The notes beneath the pieces are model-generated. The model made no database searches. It was not told the DNA's origin and saw only the letters and a program-made list of their open reading frames with translations. From the NCBI GenBank assembly GCA_947184155.2, contig CAMXCT020001405.1:62001-126000 (forward strand): DNA of 64,000 nucleotides, read 5' to 3'. The translations under genes and the position numbers were made by a program. Each line of letters begins with the position of its first letter. Positions within the stretch are counted from its first letter, which is position 1. Positions 32,452 to 42,918 of the stretch are shown one piece after another. Origin of the DNA: Cladocopium goreaui (Eukaryota > Sar > Dinophyceae > Suessiales > Symbiodiniaceae).

Positions 32452-34637
32452 GTTATCACTCTGAGGGTTAACTTACGACATCCCATGATCTCCCTAACCC
32501 TTGAAGCCCTGCGCAGCGACGACACGGCAACACGGCATTCCTTCTGATTGATGTGCTCGGACACATCTCTCCATCTTCTGGCCCACAGCAACCTGAAGTT
32601 CGAGGGGTCTGCAAAGAATGGGTCTACAGGTTCAACTAAGGAGGGGATATCAACATCAACTCTCTTATGGGGCTTAGCTCGCAGTTGGGACCTAATGGCA
32701 GAAGTTGCTAACCAGCTACCCTGCTTAAATGAGTCAACCACCCACTGGGCATACTGCGAATCGTGGAATGCTGGTTTAACGAATGGCTCACTGCATTGGT
32801 GACTCAACTGTTGCAAGTCAGCGAGAGCGTCCGAAAAACGTTGGGCATCGTGATCCCGGGCAGCCTGTTTCAAAGTTTCAGGCATGGGGATGAACCGCCA
32901 TTTCTCATGCACAGACATGGCAGCTTTGATGCGGGGTTTACCAGGGTCACAAGTCATCATGGCATACCCCGAGCTGGACGAGTCCCCAACATCGACCAGC
33001 CGACAATATGACGCCCCTAGTTCCCGCCATGTCATCCAGATTAGTGAACAGGCCATCTTGAGCTCATGGCGAACACATGGCCAAACACGAACACGTTTAT
33101 GCTGACTGATTTCAATAAAGCGATACAGATGCTGCAAAACCGACAGACCCCATGGTGTGTGACTACAAAGGGAAGTGTAGTGCCCCGCCCAAACCTGCAA
33201 CACACGGCCATGCAGCTTATTCCGTCTAAGAAGCCCAAGGGTGGCAAAGTAAAACTTCCAAAGCCGTTTGGGTTTGTTACACAGTCGCTTCTTGGAGAAG
33301 TCGAGAACACACCCAACACTCTCTAAGGATTGCACTGGCTCGGACTGGGTCCACGTGATCGGTATATCGGCTTGCTTGAATGCAGCTTCCAACGCCTGGG
33401 CACGCTGCGCGACATGTTCTTTGGACCTGCCAACAATCGTGATATTGTCTACGTATACGCCAAGGCAGGTGGAATAATCACACAGCTGGGGGGTACTTTT
33501 CTTTTCTCTAAAAACTCCATCATTCCAAGGACTAAAGGATCTGGAAATTGTCAGAACTGCTTCGTTGCAGAGAAAAAGCGCCCAAGACCAACCCATGGGG
33601 ACCGCTTCAATGCAAGGATACAGGAAACAATCAGGATCAACCTTACTATAACCTCTAGTGTTAGGGTCAAACACGGATGCAGCATCAACCCCACAAGATT
33701 CCCATTGTGCACGAGTGAGGGGGTGATTCAAAGCAAAATAATGGGTGAGCTCGGGGATGGCAAAGTTATAGAAGGCGTCATTGACATCAGCCTCAATGCC
33801 CCAACCTTCCCCGGGCCCCAAATTTTCTAAGTCTAAATCCCCGTAACATCTAGCAGATCCTAATCGGGTCACAGGGGGAGATTGATGCAGCCGGTTGGTT
33901 CCCCGGCAATCCAGAACCATCCTAATGGCATTAGGGTCTTTCTTCTTAACAAAGAATGCACCGATGAAGCTACGAGGTGTCCTACGCAAACTGACGAGGC
34001 CAACCCGATGCAGCTTCAAGATGAAATCAAGTCGGCGTTTTGGATCAAACCTAAGTGCTGGATCCCAATACGGCTGAAAGGCTTCGCTCTCAGCCGCCTC
34101 AGGCAAAAGAATCTGGCTCTCGAAATGCTCAACAAGCTTGGCAGCTTCTGGGGGCAAAAATCGAACAATCTTCTTAGGCTTTATCTGGGACTTCAGCACT
34201 TTAAGCTTATCAGGATCATATGCAGCAAGATTGTTGGGCGTTCCGTCATAGGAGATTTCCGCCGTCTGTAGTTCCCTGAGAGCACTCTCAGGGGAGGTGT
34301 CAGCAGGAGGCAAACCGCTCATCCTAAGTGATTCGCAGATCCTATCTGTAACAAACTCCTGAACTACATTTGACGTCCGGTCTGAGCTCAAAACTGGAAA
34401 ATGTTGCGAATTTGCATCATGCGAGGCGAGACGGTTCAGGCTGTTGCAGATCCATTGAGCTCGCCGAGGTTCAAAAACGTTGGCATCCCTACAAAAATCC
34501 CTCACAGCCTCAGCATTCAAAGGGAAAGGGTCACCATGCCTTCTTTGCTCACGAAGGCGATCAACGCACCCCTGATGGCCAGCATGATCATGACCCCCGA
34601 GGTGCAGGGAGTCACGCTGGCGGGAAGGCGCAGTCAT
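32400..34637 (-). CDS. Element 2 reverse transcriptase and RNase H N-terminal part
   Basis: A 745-residue ORF starting at an ATG in an ATGA overlap with the gag stop (34637-34634). RT motifs: IEADVNDAFYNFAIPEL (motif A with Asp), VPMGWSWALFLCNEAV (motif B), and GVYVDNITIVG (motif C, with Asp-Asn instead of Asp-Asp). RNase H begins at VDVGDSSSSGYAMM and continues, after a linker of about 120 residues, to EHINQKECRVAVSSLRRASR; the rest lies in the next frame. The Asp-Asn active site also occurs in some active retroelements, so it is not proof of death. Confidence 0.88.
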   Translation of the reverse strand: MTAPSRQRDSLHLGGHDHAGHQGCVDRLREQRRHGDPFPLNAEAVRDFCRDANVFEPRRAQWICNSLNRLASHDANSQHFPVLSSDRTSNVVQEFVTDRICESLRMSGLPPADTSPESALRELQTAEISYDGTPNNLAAYDPDKLKVLKSQIKPKKIVRFLPPEAAKLVEHFESQILLPEAAESEAFQPYWDPALRFDPKRRLDFILKLHRVGLVSLRRTPRSFIGAFFVKKKDPNAIRMVLDCRGTNRLHQSPPVTRLGSARCYGDLDLENLGPGEGWGIEADVNDAFYNFAIPELTHYFALNHPLTRAQWESCGVDAASVFDPNTRGYSKVDPDCFLYPCIEAVPMGWSWALFLCNEAVLTISRSFSPWNDGVFREKKSTPQLCDYSTCLGVYVDNITIVGRSKEHVAQRAQALEAAFKQADIPITWTQSEPVQSLESVGCVLDFSKKRLCNKPKRLWKFYFATLGLLRRNKLHGRVLQVWAGHYTSLCSHTPWGLSVLQHLYRFIEISQHKRVRVWPCVRHELKMACSLIWMTWRELGASYCRLVDVGDSSSSGYAMMTCDPGKPRIKAAMSVHEKWRFIPMPETLKQAARDHDAQRFSDALADLQQLSHQCSEPFVKPAFHDSQYAQWVVDSFKQGSWLATSAIRSQLRAKPHKRVDVDIPSLVEPVDPFFADPSNFRLLWARRWRDVSEHINQKECRVAVSSLRRASRVREIMGCRKLTLRVITWLRLVAYLRVDLPALR

Positions 34638-35794
34638 GCGCCGGTGGTGGAGGCAGGCCCCCCACCACCGTCAGTCTTGGTCTTCTTCTTGTACTTCCAT
34701 CTTTTGCCACCACCAGCAGTCTCTTCATCCTCACCTTGCTTGCGTCCACCTCGGTTGAACTCCTCGCGGAACAATCGAGACTGCTTCTGGATCTGGGCCT
34801 TCTCCTTGAGCCTGTCGGTGACCCAAGTGGCCATGTTCGATACATAGGCTTGACCCTGACTGGAAATCGGCGCCTCACTGATGACCTCAAGACCAGTGAA
34901 GTCTGGTGCGGCACTGTTCCGTGCCACAGCCATTTCGAGCGTCAGCAACCGGCGACAGATGTTCTCAAAACTGCAAAGGTTACTAACATCCAGCTGATCA
35001 CGACTAATGGCCAGCCTCAAGGTTTCAACCAACGACCGATGCTCATGGGCAATGGCAGATGCAGCGGAGACCCCACTGCTCCTAACCCACCCCAAATGGT
35101 AGCTGGCCAAATCCCCTGGCCCATCACGGATCGCTTGGAGATACTCAAGCACTGATCTTGGCCCAGTGAACGCCCAGTCATCGAACTTGTCTTGAGTCAT
35201 AAGGGCTAATGCATCATTCAGTCCAAGGAAGCGTTTGCCTTGTGGATCTCGATGGTCACCTAAGAGTCTGGCATCTCCCAGGGATTCTTTGCGCTTCTCT
35301 TTGAACTCTGCCACTGCATCGGCCCCCATTTCCCGCACAAAATCAGTCTCACCATCCCATTGAACAACACCGAACTGTCCCAAACTAACCACATCCCCAA
35401 CACTGTCATCTGGGATCTGCTCTCCAAACCGTTTTGAAGATGGGTCAGCAACGATCCACACCTGTCTGTCCACATTGACATCAGCCGAATCATCTAAGAT
35501 AGCACCCATGGTCTTAGCCAATCTACGCTGTCTTTCCAACTCAGCTTTCGACAGATCATCAAAAATGTAGCACTCGTCAATGATGTCTCCAGGGAATGGC
35601 GCATGGCGGGCGAGCACACGGTGTCTGGCTGTGCTCAAGTCCACGACCTCTAAGTCAAGGTCCGGAGTCAAAAGGACCCATTGACCCCCGCCAATCTTGT
35701 GCAGGCAAACTCTATGGTGATGGAACAGGCCCCCCCCATCATTTGGAAAATGGAGGAGGACCTGTGGTTCCGAGATGGTGAGGGTTCTTTCCAT
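34634..35794 (-). CDS. Element 2 gag-like ORF
   Basis: About 386 residues, starting at an ATG that shares its A with the preceding stop (TGATG at 35796-35792). Not similar by eye to the gag-like proteins of elements 1 or 3. It is an acidic, helical protein ending in a strongly basic tail (RGGRKQ ... GKRWKYKKKTKT), as expected for RNA binding. The stop overlaps the RT start by ATGA. Role as capsid protein is inferred from position and the basic tail. Confidence 0.7.
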   Translation of the reverse strand: MERTLTISEPQVLLHFPNDGGGLFHHHRVCLHKIGGGQWVLLTPDLDLEVVDLSTARHRVLARHAPFPGDIIDECYIFDDLSKAELERQRRLAKTMGAILDDSADVNVDRQVWIVADPSSKRFGEQIPDDSVGDVVSLGQFGVVQWDGETDFVREMGADAVAEFKEKRKESLGDARLLGDHRDPQGKRFLGLNDALALMTQDKFDDWAFTGPRSVLEYLQAIRDGPGDLASYHLGWVRSSGVSAASAIAHEHRSLVETLRLAISRDQLDVSNLCSFENICRRLLTLEMAVARNSAAPDFTGLEVISEAPISSQGQAYVSNMATWVTDRLKEKAQIQKQSRLFREEFNRGGRKQGEDEETAGGGKRWKYKKKTKTDGGGGPASTTGA

Positions 35795-36219
35795 CACGGC
35801 TTACCCTTTCCAAATGTAGATGGCTTGGCAGGCCCAACGCGGCCCGGGATTACAGCAACTGCCTGACGATCTCCCTCCAGAGAAACAGTAGCCTCCTCTT
35901 TGACACTAAGAAACTTGCCGCCCTTGTCACACTTCAGCTGCTGAATCCACCAGGCCCCAAACACCAATATCAAAAGGATACAAATCACCAACCAGCACAG
36001 ACAACTATTAGCCCACTTAAGCCAGTATGCAGATGATTCACACGCCTCAAGCACCTCGTTGTAGCCAGAAATCAGGTCCCGAGCACGGTGCACCTCCACC
36101 CTTAAGGTGGCAATGTCAGATTGCAAGGCAGACAACTCAGCTCGGTCACTCTCCCAGAAAATGGATCTGAAGATGTGAGATCCCAAGATGATCCCCCACC
36201 ACACCGACGGCTCCACCAT
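35794..36219 (-). CDS. Element 2 small membrane ORF
   Basis: A 141-residue ORF from an ATG at 36219, directly inside the 5' repeat. It shows a helical region likely to be coiled coil (ELSALQSDIATLRVEVHRAR), then a strongly hydrophobic segment (LCWLVICILLILVFGAWWI), then a basic, Lys/Gly-rich cytosolic-type tail. No signal peptide, no Cys-rich ectodomain and no resemblance to viral envelope proteins. It is coupled to gag by TGATG. Function unknown; it could tether particles to a membrane. Such an ORF is not part of the standard YR retrotransposon gene set. Confidence 0.7.
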   Translation of the reverse strand: MVEPSVWWGIILGSHIFRSIFWESDRAELSALQSDIATLRVEVHRARDLISGYNEVLEACESSAYWLKWANSCLCWLVICILLILVFGAWWIQQLKCDKGGKFLSVKEEATVSLEGDRQAVAVIPGRVGPAKPSTFGKGKP

Positions 36220-36247
36220 TCACCGGGCCCTGAATCTTGAGACCAGA

Positions 36248-36320
36248 TTGCTCTTGAGTGTACATCAGGTGATGCATGGGGATTTTATCACTCATGTGAA
36301 CAAATGACGCAAGCTTGGAA
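36248..36320 (-). repeat. Element 2 repeat A (5' end)
   Basis: Identical by eye to 29916-29988 and ends GCTTGGAA at a TATATATATA tract. The first ORF starts 29 bp inside it. Confidence 0.92.
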
Positions 36321-38120
36321 TATATATATATATAATTATATATAATGTATTCTAATGTTGTTTTGTATTCGTCTTGTGTTGTGAATGACTACTGTAGTCA
36401 CTATGGTCTTATGCATGTCCACACAGTTCACGTGACTAGAGGCTGAACAAAAAATGAAAATATCTAGCGAAAATGAGGATATGCAATGGGGTATAAAACA
36501 CCAACAAGAATGAGGAAGATGAATGGTGCTTAGCAGCGATACGACTACTAGTCTCGATACCCGGCAAAAAAGCTGTTTTTTGAACTGAGTATGAAATAGT
36601 TTCCCTATAAATTGAAGTTGCAATCGGCTGTTAACCTGTCCAAGCAAGGTTTACCAGGTCAACCCGGGATTGCCACATGCGGAGAGGGGGTTTATTACTG
36701 AAGACTCCCTGTCAAATTCCTGCATGTTACATCTAAACATATTCAAAGATGTCATTACATCTCATCAATAGCAATTTTTGACGCCATTCACTGTACCCTG
36801 TAAAGCTAGAGAATCCCAACAGGGGCCATGGCACCAAGTCAGGTCTGCACCAGGCCAGTGTGTAGGACACGAAAATGAAGATCCACGATGCCCACATCAA
36901 ACCTGCAGGACTTGGAGGACTCCACGAGGGCTCCACGAGAACTCGACTTGTGGCAAAACATTGCGACGATGGGAACGCAATGTAGGCCATAATTTAACAA
37001 TTAATAATGGTTGATAATGGTTAATAACAATTAATGATTAATATTTGTTGATCATCATTAATTGTTATTAACCATTAACCATTATTAGCCACTATCAAGC
37101 ATTATTAACCATTATTAACATTATTAACCACTATTAAGCATTATTAATACTATCAACCCCTATTATCATCAATGAATTGGAAAGGCAAGCAGCTACATTG
37201 CAAGGCTCGCCGGAGAAGTCGACAGGACGACTTCCTGGACTCGCTTCGAGAGGCCGAAACAACGCTGGGACTCGCTTCGTGGAAGCTGTAGTCGTGCATC
37301 TCACCTGTAGCCATGGTGAGCCATGATGGCCATGGTGAGCCAATTGTTTACCCTCTGGTAATTTGTTACATAGCTATTGAAAATGGCCCATTTATAGGTG
37401 ATTTACCTACTATAGATGGTGATTTTCCATAACTATGTTAATTTACCAGAGGGTATCTCGGAATTGAGGTGAGCCACTTGGCACTGGTCATCTTGATGAC
37501 ATCGAAAAAGACATCCGAAAAAATATCAGTATCACTATGAACATATATCCACTTCGAATCATCAATGTCATTCAATTTCCAGTTCAACAGCTTTTCCAAT
37601 GGATGAAGTTCTACATCACTAATCCATGCCTTAGAAGCATCCCCAAAGGAAACCATATGGCGGATGTAGGACATTTCCATATCATTGGGACCCAGCTACA
37701 ATATAGGGGGTGTTTAAAATAGATATCGGGGGATTGGATAGTTCATCAATATTCCCATTATATATATATATATTCCATTATATTCCCACAAAATCCCCAT
37801 ATATACCTCCATTTTCTCACCATTTTCTCACCATTTACGCTGATGGAGAATGGGGTGGCCGCTACTCCCACCTAAGGGCTCCTCAGCATAGACACCATGA
37901 GCCTCAATGGTGTCATCACCTCAACAAAATCAACGGGAGATGAAGGGAGAACAACCCCAGATCTACCCCTTCTTGGATTTTTTTTGGCTTTGACCAATGC
38001 TGAAAATAAGAAGAGGATGAGAAGCACCAAGATGTCGAGTTGTTTCCGTATGATCTGACAACATCGATAGAAGGCACGAGCTCAGCTCATCCCAGCAGTT
38101 CCATCGACACACCTCTCTAC
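36321..38120 (-). CDS. Minus-strand exon islands, membrane-protein-like (uncertain)
   Basis: Three islands with AG acceptors. 37695-37464 is open throughout (GDASKAWISDVELHPLEK; DTDIFSDVFFDVIK), but is AT-richer than other exons. 37304-37211 reads EMHDYSFHEASPSVVS and uses a GC donor. 36902-36840 reads either a hydrophobic LMWASWIFIFVSYTLAW or, in another phase, FDVGIVDLHFRVLH. The phase of the second exon favours the latter frame, so the membrane segment is not secure. The rest is intron-like: a TTAATAATGG-type repeat at 37.0-37.16 kb and an M2 element at 37349-37455. Confidence 0.35.
37349..37455. mobile_element. Family M2 miniature inverted-repeat element
   Basis: Left end TACCCTCTGGTAATTTGTTA, right end AATTTACCAGAGGGTA. 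It is nearly identical internally to the copy at 41151-41254 (AAATGGCCCATTTATAGG). It abuts the end of the exon-like island at 37464. Confidence 0.75.
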
Positions 38121-39942
38121 CTCCAAGGCGGAAGCATCTGACAAACTTCTTGAGAAAATCCATCAACTTGCCCTGATCAGGCAGAATGCAGCGCATCTTT
38201 TTTTTCATCGGCAAAAGCTAAGTGGCACTTGGAAACACGATGTGCATCGCTGTGCCTTGTATATCGCTACCAGAAGATCAAAGCCTGGCGGATCACGCAC
38301 TGGGTCTGCCCGAAAATGCGTGTCCCTGTCAAAACAAGACAACATGAGATATGTATATATTCATATTATATTAATGATTTAAGCGTTTCTGTGCCCAAAG
38401 CGAACAAACCTCAGACTCTTGCGACAACGCTTGGGCGATCTTGAGATTTAATGAATCGACTCTTTCCATTCAGAGTTGCTCATAGTGTGCATCTTAAACA
38501 GCCACGGAGGCACCCAAGCCCATAAGCGCAGAGGAAACAATCGCATGGCAGAAGATGTCGCAAATGTGACCTGAAAGGAATATAAATTCTGACGGAATGG
38601 ATCAATGGGCCAATGGGCCCCACACCAAACCAATCAAGAACCACTAAGGATCCACTTGACTTCGGCTTTAGGATCTTTAAGTGGTGGAAATTTCATCCAA
38701 TCACCCTACAATCTGTCGCTGCCAAGACACTGTAGAGCAACGCCCAAAGCGGAAGCCCTTCATCACCGATCAAGCAGCCCCATAGTCCCACGCTAAACCT
38801 GGTCAGGGGCGAACCGAAGTTAGCCGAAGAGCCGAGGCTGAAACTCTTTGCCCAGATTCTATGATAATGGCGATTTACCCGTCAAGAATAAGGATCCAAC
38901 CGTCAAAGATGGGGATCTAACCCATGAACAATGGATATGGGCCTGAAAATAAGGTATACCCCATGTTCATGGACACTTCGGTGGGAAAATGATGTGATAC
39001 TTTTGGGGTACTCACTTTTTCAGACAAACCCATGTCTCCGGCGAAGTATCCATCGAAAGTGGCCCACCTCATCTGTGCCCCGATAGTTCCAAGATTTTGC
39101 ACCCATCGTCTGGGTTTACCCCAAAAAAATCGTGGTCCAAACATCGTTTCCCCCAAAATCATCCAAAGTTGGTCACGTTCCCCATGTTTACTGGCCATCT
39201 TTAATGACCATTGATGACGTCATTGGGGTTCCACTCCAGGTCCAGCGGTCCAGCGCCAGGTCCAGGTGACGTCACCAAAGACACCAACAGCCCTGGCACA
39301 TACTGCCGAGGAGAGGTGCCACAAAGCTGTTTCCAGCCCTGACGAACCTGGAGAGTTGGCGATATGTTGCTTTAATTCACTCATATTTCACTGGAGTTTA
39401 TGGTAGATATATGGAAGTAGTAAGTCCTAGTAATTCCTAGTGTTTGTGGGGTGTTCAACTTTATACACCAACTTACAACTGGCTGGAACATGACATGTGC
39501 AAAGTTGATGCAGTGACATCGAGTCTATGAAAGGTCCACAGTTGAGACAGCTAAGCTAAGCCCAATTTTACTTACAACACTTTCCTACACCGGTCCCACC
39601 AAGGCCAGGCCTTGTTGTGGAGGACAGCGCGCGCCATGAAGAAAAACGTGGCCACCATCACTTGCGCTAAACAAACTCGGCAAATCAACTCGGAGAAGTC
39701 CAGGAAACGGGACTGGCAGGTCATTCGGAGGGCCTGTAAGTTTGGGATTTATCATTTACACTGAATGATCTACTGAATGTATATGATGCAAATCAGAATG
39801 GGCTCCAGCATGGGCTGGGCTCTTAAAGGGACCTCAAAAATCGAGCCAGGAGTGCCATCTGTGTCGGAAGCTTGTCCTCTTCTGCCAGGATCTCCTCTCG
39901 ACTGAAGCCTCGAAGAACGTGGACGTAGACTTCAAAGACCAC
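38121..39942 (-). CDS. Exon chain of a polytopic membrane protein (partial gene)
   Basis: Minus-strand exons 39942-39847 (32 codons; FEVYVHVLRGFSREE), 39712-39600 (SELICRVCLAQVMVATFF, a membrane segment), 39347-39276 (FVAPLLGSMCQGCWC) and 39067-39016 (WATFDGYFAGDMGLSEK) join without stops in phases 0, 2, 2 and end in phase 0. Donors are GC, GT, GT, GT. Further probable exons are near 38.81-38.72 (LWALLYSVLAATDC, hydrophobic), 38.58-38.51 and 38172-38121 (LMDFLKKFVRCFRLG). The protein is Cys- and Trp-rich with several hydrophobic segments. Family not recognised. It may be the downstream part of the gene that begins at 45983. Confidence 0.55.
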
Positions 39943-40036
39943 CTAACAGCGCCGGCGCCAAGGGATGGGCAGCGAAAGGGATGATGATGACAATAGGATT
40001 TCTGGACTAAAGGAATTGAAATATATAATCATATAC

Positions 40037-40470
40037 ATATGTATAGTATATAATATAATATAATATAATATCATATAATATCATATAATATCATATAATA
40101 TCATATAATATAACTTAATATAATATAACTTAGTATAATATAACATGATACAATATAAAAATAATATAATATAATATAATATAATATGACAAAATATAAT
40201 ATAAAATAATATAATATAATATAAAATAATATAATATAATATAACTTAATAAAATATAAAGTAATATAATATAATATAATATAACATAATATAATATAAT
40301 ATAATATGACTTAATATAATATAATATGATATAATATAATATAATATAATACAATATAATATAATATAATATGATATAATATAATATAATACAATATAAT
40401 ATAATATAATATGAATTAATATAATATAATATAACATAATATAATAGAATATAATATAACAATATATAGA
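40037..40470. repeat. AT pentanucleotide array (TATAA)n
   Basis: About 430 bp of (ATATA/TATAA) units with interruptions TATAACTTAA, TATGAC and TACAATA. The Tyr/Ile-rich frames across it are spurious. Confidence 0.95.
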
Positions 40471-40574
40471 TACGACTTATATAATTTGTTGGTGTCAGTT
40501 GGTCAGAGTTTGCTTGTTGGACATGTTTGGGAGTGAGTTCCACTTGTCTTTTCCAAGTCCAGCAAGTTCCATAC

Positions 40575-40656
40575 CTTGATTCGCTCAGGAAGAGACCGGA
40601 ACGCAAAAGCCGATCCAGCACATGGTCGCCCTGCGTCCACGTTGACGTCGTCGATG
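40575..40656 (-). CDS. Isolated minus-strand exon
   Basis: An 82-bp island with acceptor AG and donor GTATGG. In one phase it reads GDHVLDRLLRSGLFLSES; in another, SIDDVNVDAGRPCAGSAF. Both are open, so the frame is undecided. It lies in line with the exon chains on either side. Confidence 0.4.
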
Positions 40657-40663
40657 CTATGGC

Positions 40664-40765
40664 TTAATGTGAGAAACCCAATGCCATAAACATACCATTT
40701 GGGGATGATGGTTGTCCATTTAAATTGGTGATTTTTGGGATTTATGATTGGCTGTACCACATTAT
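40664..40765. mobile_element. Family M3 inverted-repeat element
   Basis: Begins TTAATGTGAGAAACCCAATG and ends TGGCTGTACCACATTA; carries CAATGCCATAAACATACC. Non-coding. Confidence 0.6.
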
Positions 40766-41150
40766 GGAGATTGTTGCAGCCGCGTTTCACATCACTAACT
40801 TTGTAAACTTCTGATCTTCTGTGGCCATTTTTTCAACGAATTCATTACGGATGGCAGCCATGCACTGTTCACGCTTCGATGGGTGACCCATCCCAACAGA
40901 TCCTACATTGTGAGGCCCCCCAGTGATGTGAACGTTGGTTTATAAACCCCATGAATACTATAGTTATATCTGCCATAAACCATAGTGAAATGGGAGTTAA
41001 TTTGCACCAACTTAGCGATTTCGAACTGGGGCACCACCTTGGTTTCCATACTTCAACCAGTGACCGCGGAATCTCGGGATTCGCCTGCAAAAATGAGCTT
41101 CTCTGGAAGCTTCTCGGCAACGCGGACATTGCCTCAGCCGGGCTCAAGGA

Positions 41151-41254
41151 TACCCTCTGGTAATTTAACATAGCTATTGAAAATGGCCCATTTATAGGTG
41201 ATTTACCATTAAAAATGGTGATTTCCAATAGCTATGTTAGTTTACCAGAGGGTA
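41151..41254. mobile_element. Family M2 miniature inverted-repeat element
   Basis: The best-preserved copy: TACCCTCTGGTAATTTAACA ... AATAGCTATGTTAGTTTACC AGAGGGTA, 104 bp, with almost perfectly inverted ends of about 25 bp. Confidence 0.8.
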
Positions 41255-41739
41255 TATCAAAATAGGGCCATGAATTCATAGAAAAAAAGGTGATTAACCA
41301 AGGGATTTAGGGATACCCTATGGCAAGTTCATGAAGGTTTGTCGTCCAATTGTTTATCATGAAATTCACAATTTTCAGATTGCAAGTTGGGGTATCCTTC
41401 ACTTTTGGACAAAGCCATTTCCATGAACTATAGTAGGTTAAATCCTGTTTTTCATAGTTGAGTTCCAGTTTTTGGTTTGCAAAACCGGCAATTATCCACA
41501 TCTCATCTTGCACACAACCTGTCTCATTGACACCAGGCTATCTCATGCTATATCCACCCATCTTTGTTCCAATGACTTAGAAAAACCATCCCCCACGGGT
41601 GACTCTCAGCTTTCCGACTCATGGCACGAGCCTCAACGGAGCTGTTTTGCTTGGACAAATCGATCCGACGTGTGCAGTTTAATGTATAGATATGGAGGTT
41701 TCCTAAAGTGAGGGTACCAAAGCTGAGGATATATACAGT

Positions 41740-42135
41740 CTATATATATATACACGTATTATGTATATATGTATATATATATATGTATATATATGTGTGT
41801 GTGTATGTACGTATTCTGTATATATTATATATTTTGTTATAATATTATTTTATATGTTATTGTATTATAATATATTATATTATATTTTAATGTATTATAT
41901 TATATTTTATTATATTATATTATATTTAATTGTATTATAATATATTATATTATATTACATTATATTATATTATATTATTGTATTATATTATATTATATTA
42001 TATTATACTACATTAAATTATATTGTATTATATTATATTATATCATATTATATTATATCATATTATATTATATCATATTATATTATGTTATATTATATTA
42101 TATCATATCATATTATATATATATAAATACATTGT
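41740..42135. repeat. AT-rich microsatellite cluster (ATTAT)n
   Basis: TATATA and TATG tracts pass into several hundred bases of TATTATATTATA-type pentamers and heptamers. No gene. Confidence 0.93.
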
Positions 42136-42918
42136 ATTATATATAATATATAATATACAATATATAAACATACATATTATTATATATAATGGTGCTATTG
42201 TAGGGATATAATGGGACCAATGTATGATTACTTTGGATGCGTCTGAAAATGTGGTAACCCCCGAATGGCCACTGAAAAATCGGGAACCTGATGATTTTAC
42301 CATCCTCTGGTGTCCAATTTCCAGACACACCCATGTATAGAGTTTATAGATGCAATCTATTCCCAATAATAAGTAAGGATGTAAGGATAATTCAGTTGTA
42401 TAGATTGTATTGAATGGAATAATGAAGGACAATTCCTGATTTGTGCAAAATTGCTGAATAAATCCCGAAACTTCCGTGGCAGAGATGAATCCAAGTCAAC
42501 CGTCATCCTGGTCACAGCCGGTCACAGCTGAAATGGCTGAAACCTCCACTGCCCAGCCTGCAACATTAACCATGGCGAAGCTATGGCGAAGCTGTGGCGA
42601 ACGGCGACCCGGTGGCGAAGCGCTGATACACAGCCGCTGGTGTCCCCAATTGCTGGAGTTATCCCATGTGTAATTGGGTAACCCATTTATTAACCACTCA
42701 GAAAGTGGGATGCCCCCTCCAAGTTGTTGCTTTTGGTTGAATTGTCTGATAAAAAAATCATGTCTTTTTTCTGTCCTTTGATTTCTCAGGAACCATCACG
42801 CCTCAAGTTGTCTCAACAACCTCCAACGGCATTTAAAGGCATCATCCAGCTTCATAAAAAGCTCATGTTTGAACTAAAGCTGCGGAGAAGTTTCAGACTC
42901 AACAGTCTGGTGAGAAGC

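Larger units (their letters stand above)
29620..36320 (-). mobile_element. Element 2: tyrosine-recombinase retrotransposon with split direct repeats
   Basis: A 6.7-kb minus-strand element unrelated in sequence to element 1. Repeat A is 36248-36320 and A' is 29916-29988 (73 bp, identical by eye). B is 29989-30198 and B' is 29620-29890. The junction A'-B reads CTTGGAATTGATTCACTC. The ORF order is a small membrane ORF, gag-like ORF, RT-RNase H, methyltransferase-like domain, a linker ORF and tyrosine recombinase. Each is in a different frame from the previous one. Flanks are TACATATG (left) and TATATATATA (right), again a TA-rich target, in intron-like DNA with the same orientation as the host exons. 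Confidence 0.9.

Noticed and set aside
32455-32480. A 16-base GTAAGT...CAG mini-intron at the RT to methyltransferase frame change of element 2
   Set aside because: Far too short to splice, and its removal creates an immediate stop.
40130-40621. Tyr/Ile/Leu-rich frame of 163 residues
   Set aside because: It is mostly the AT pentamer array; only the first few residues overlap a possible exon.
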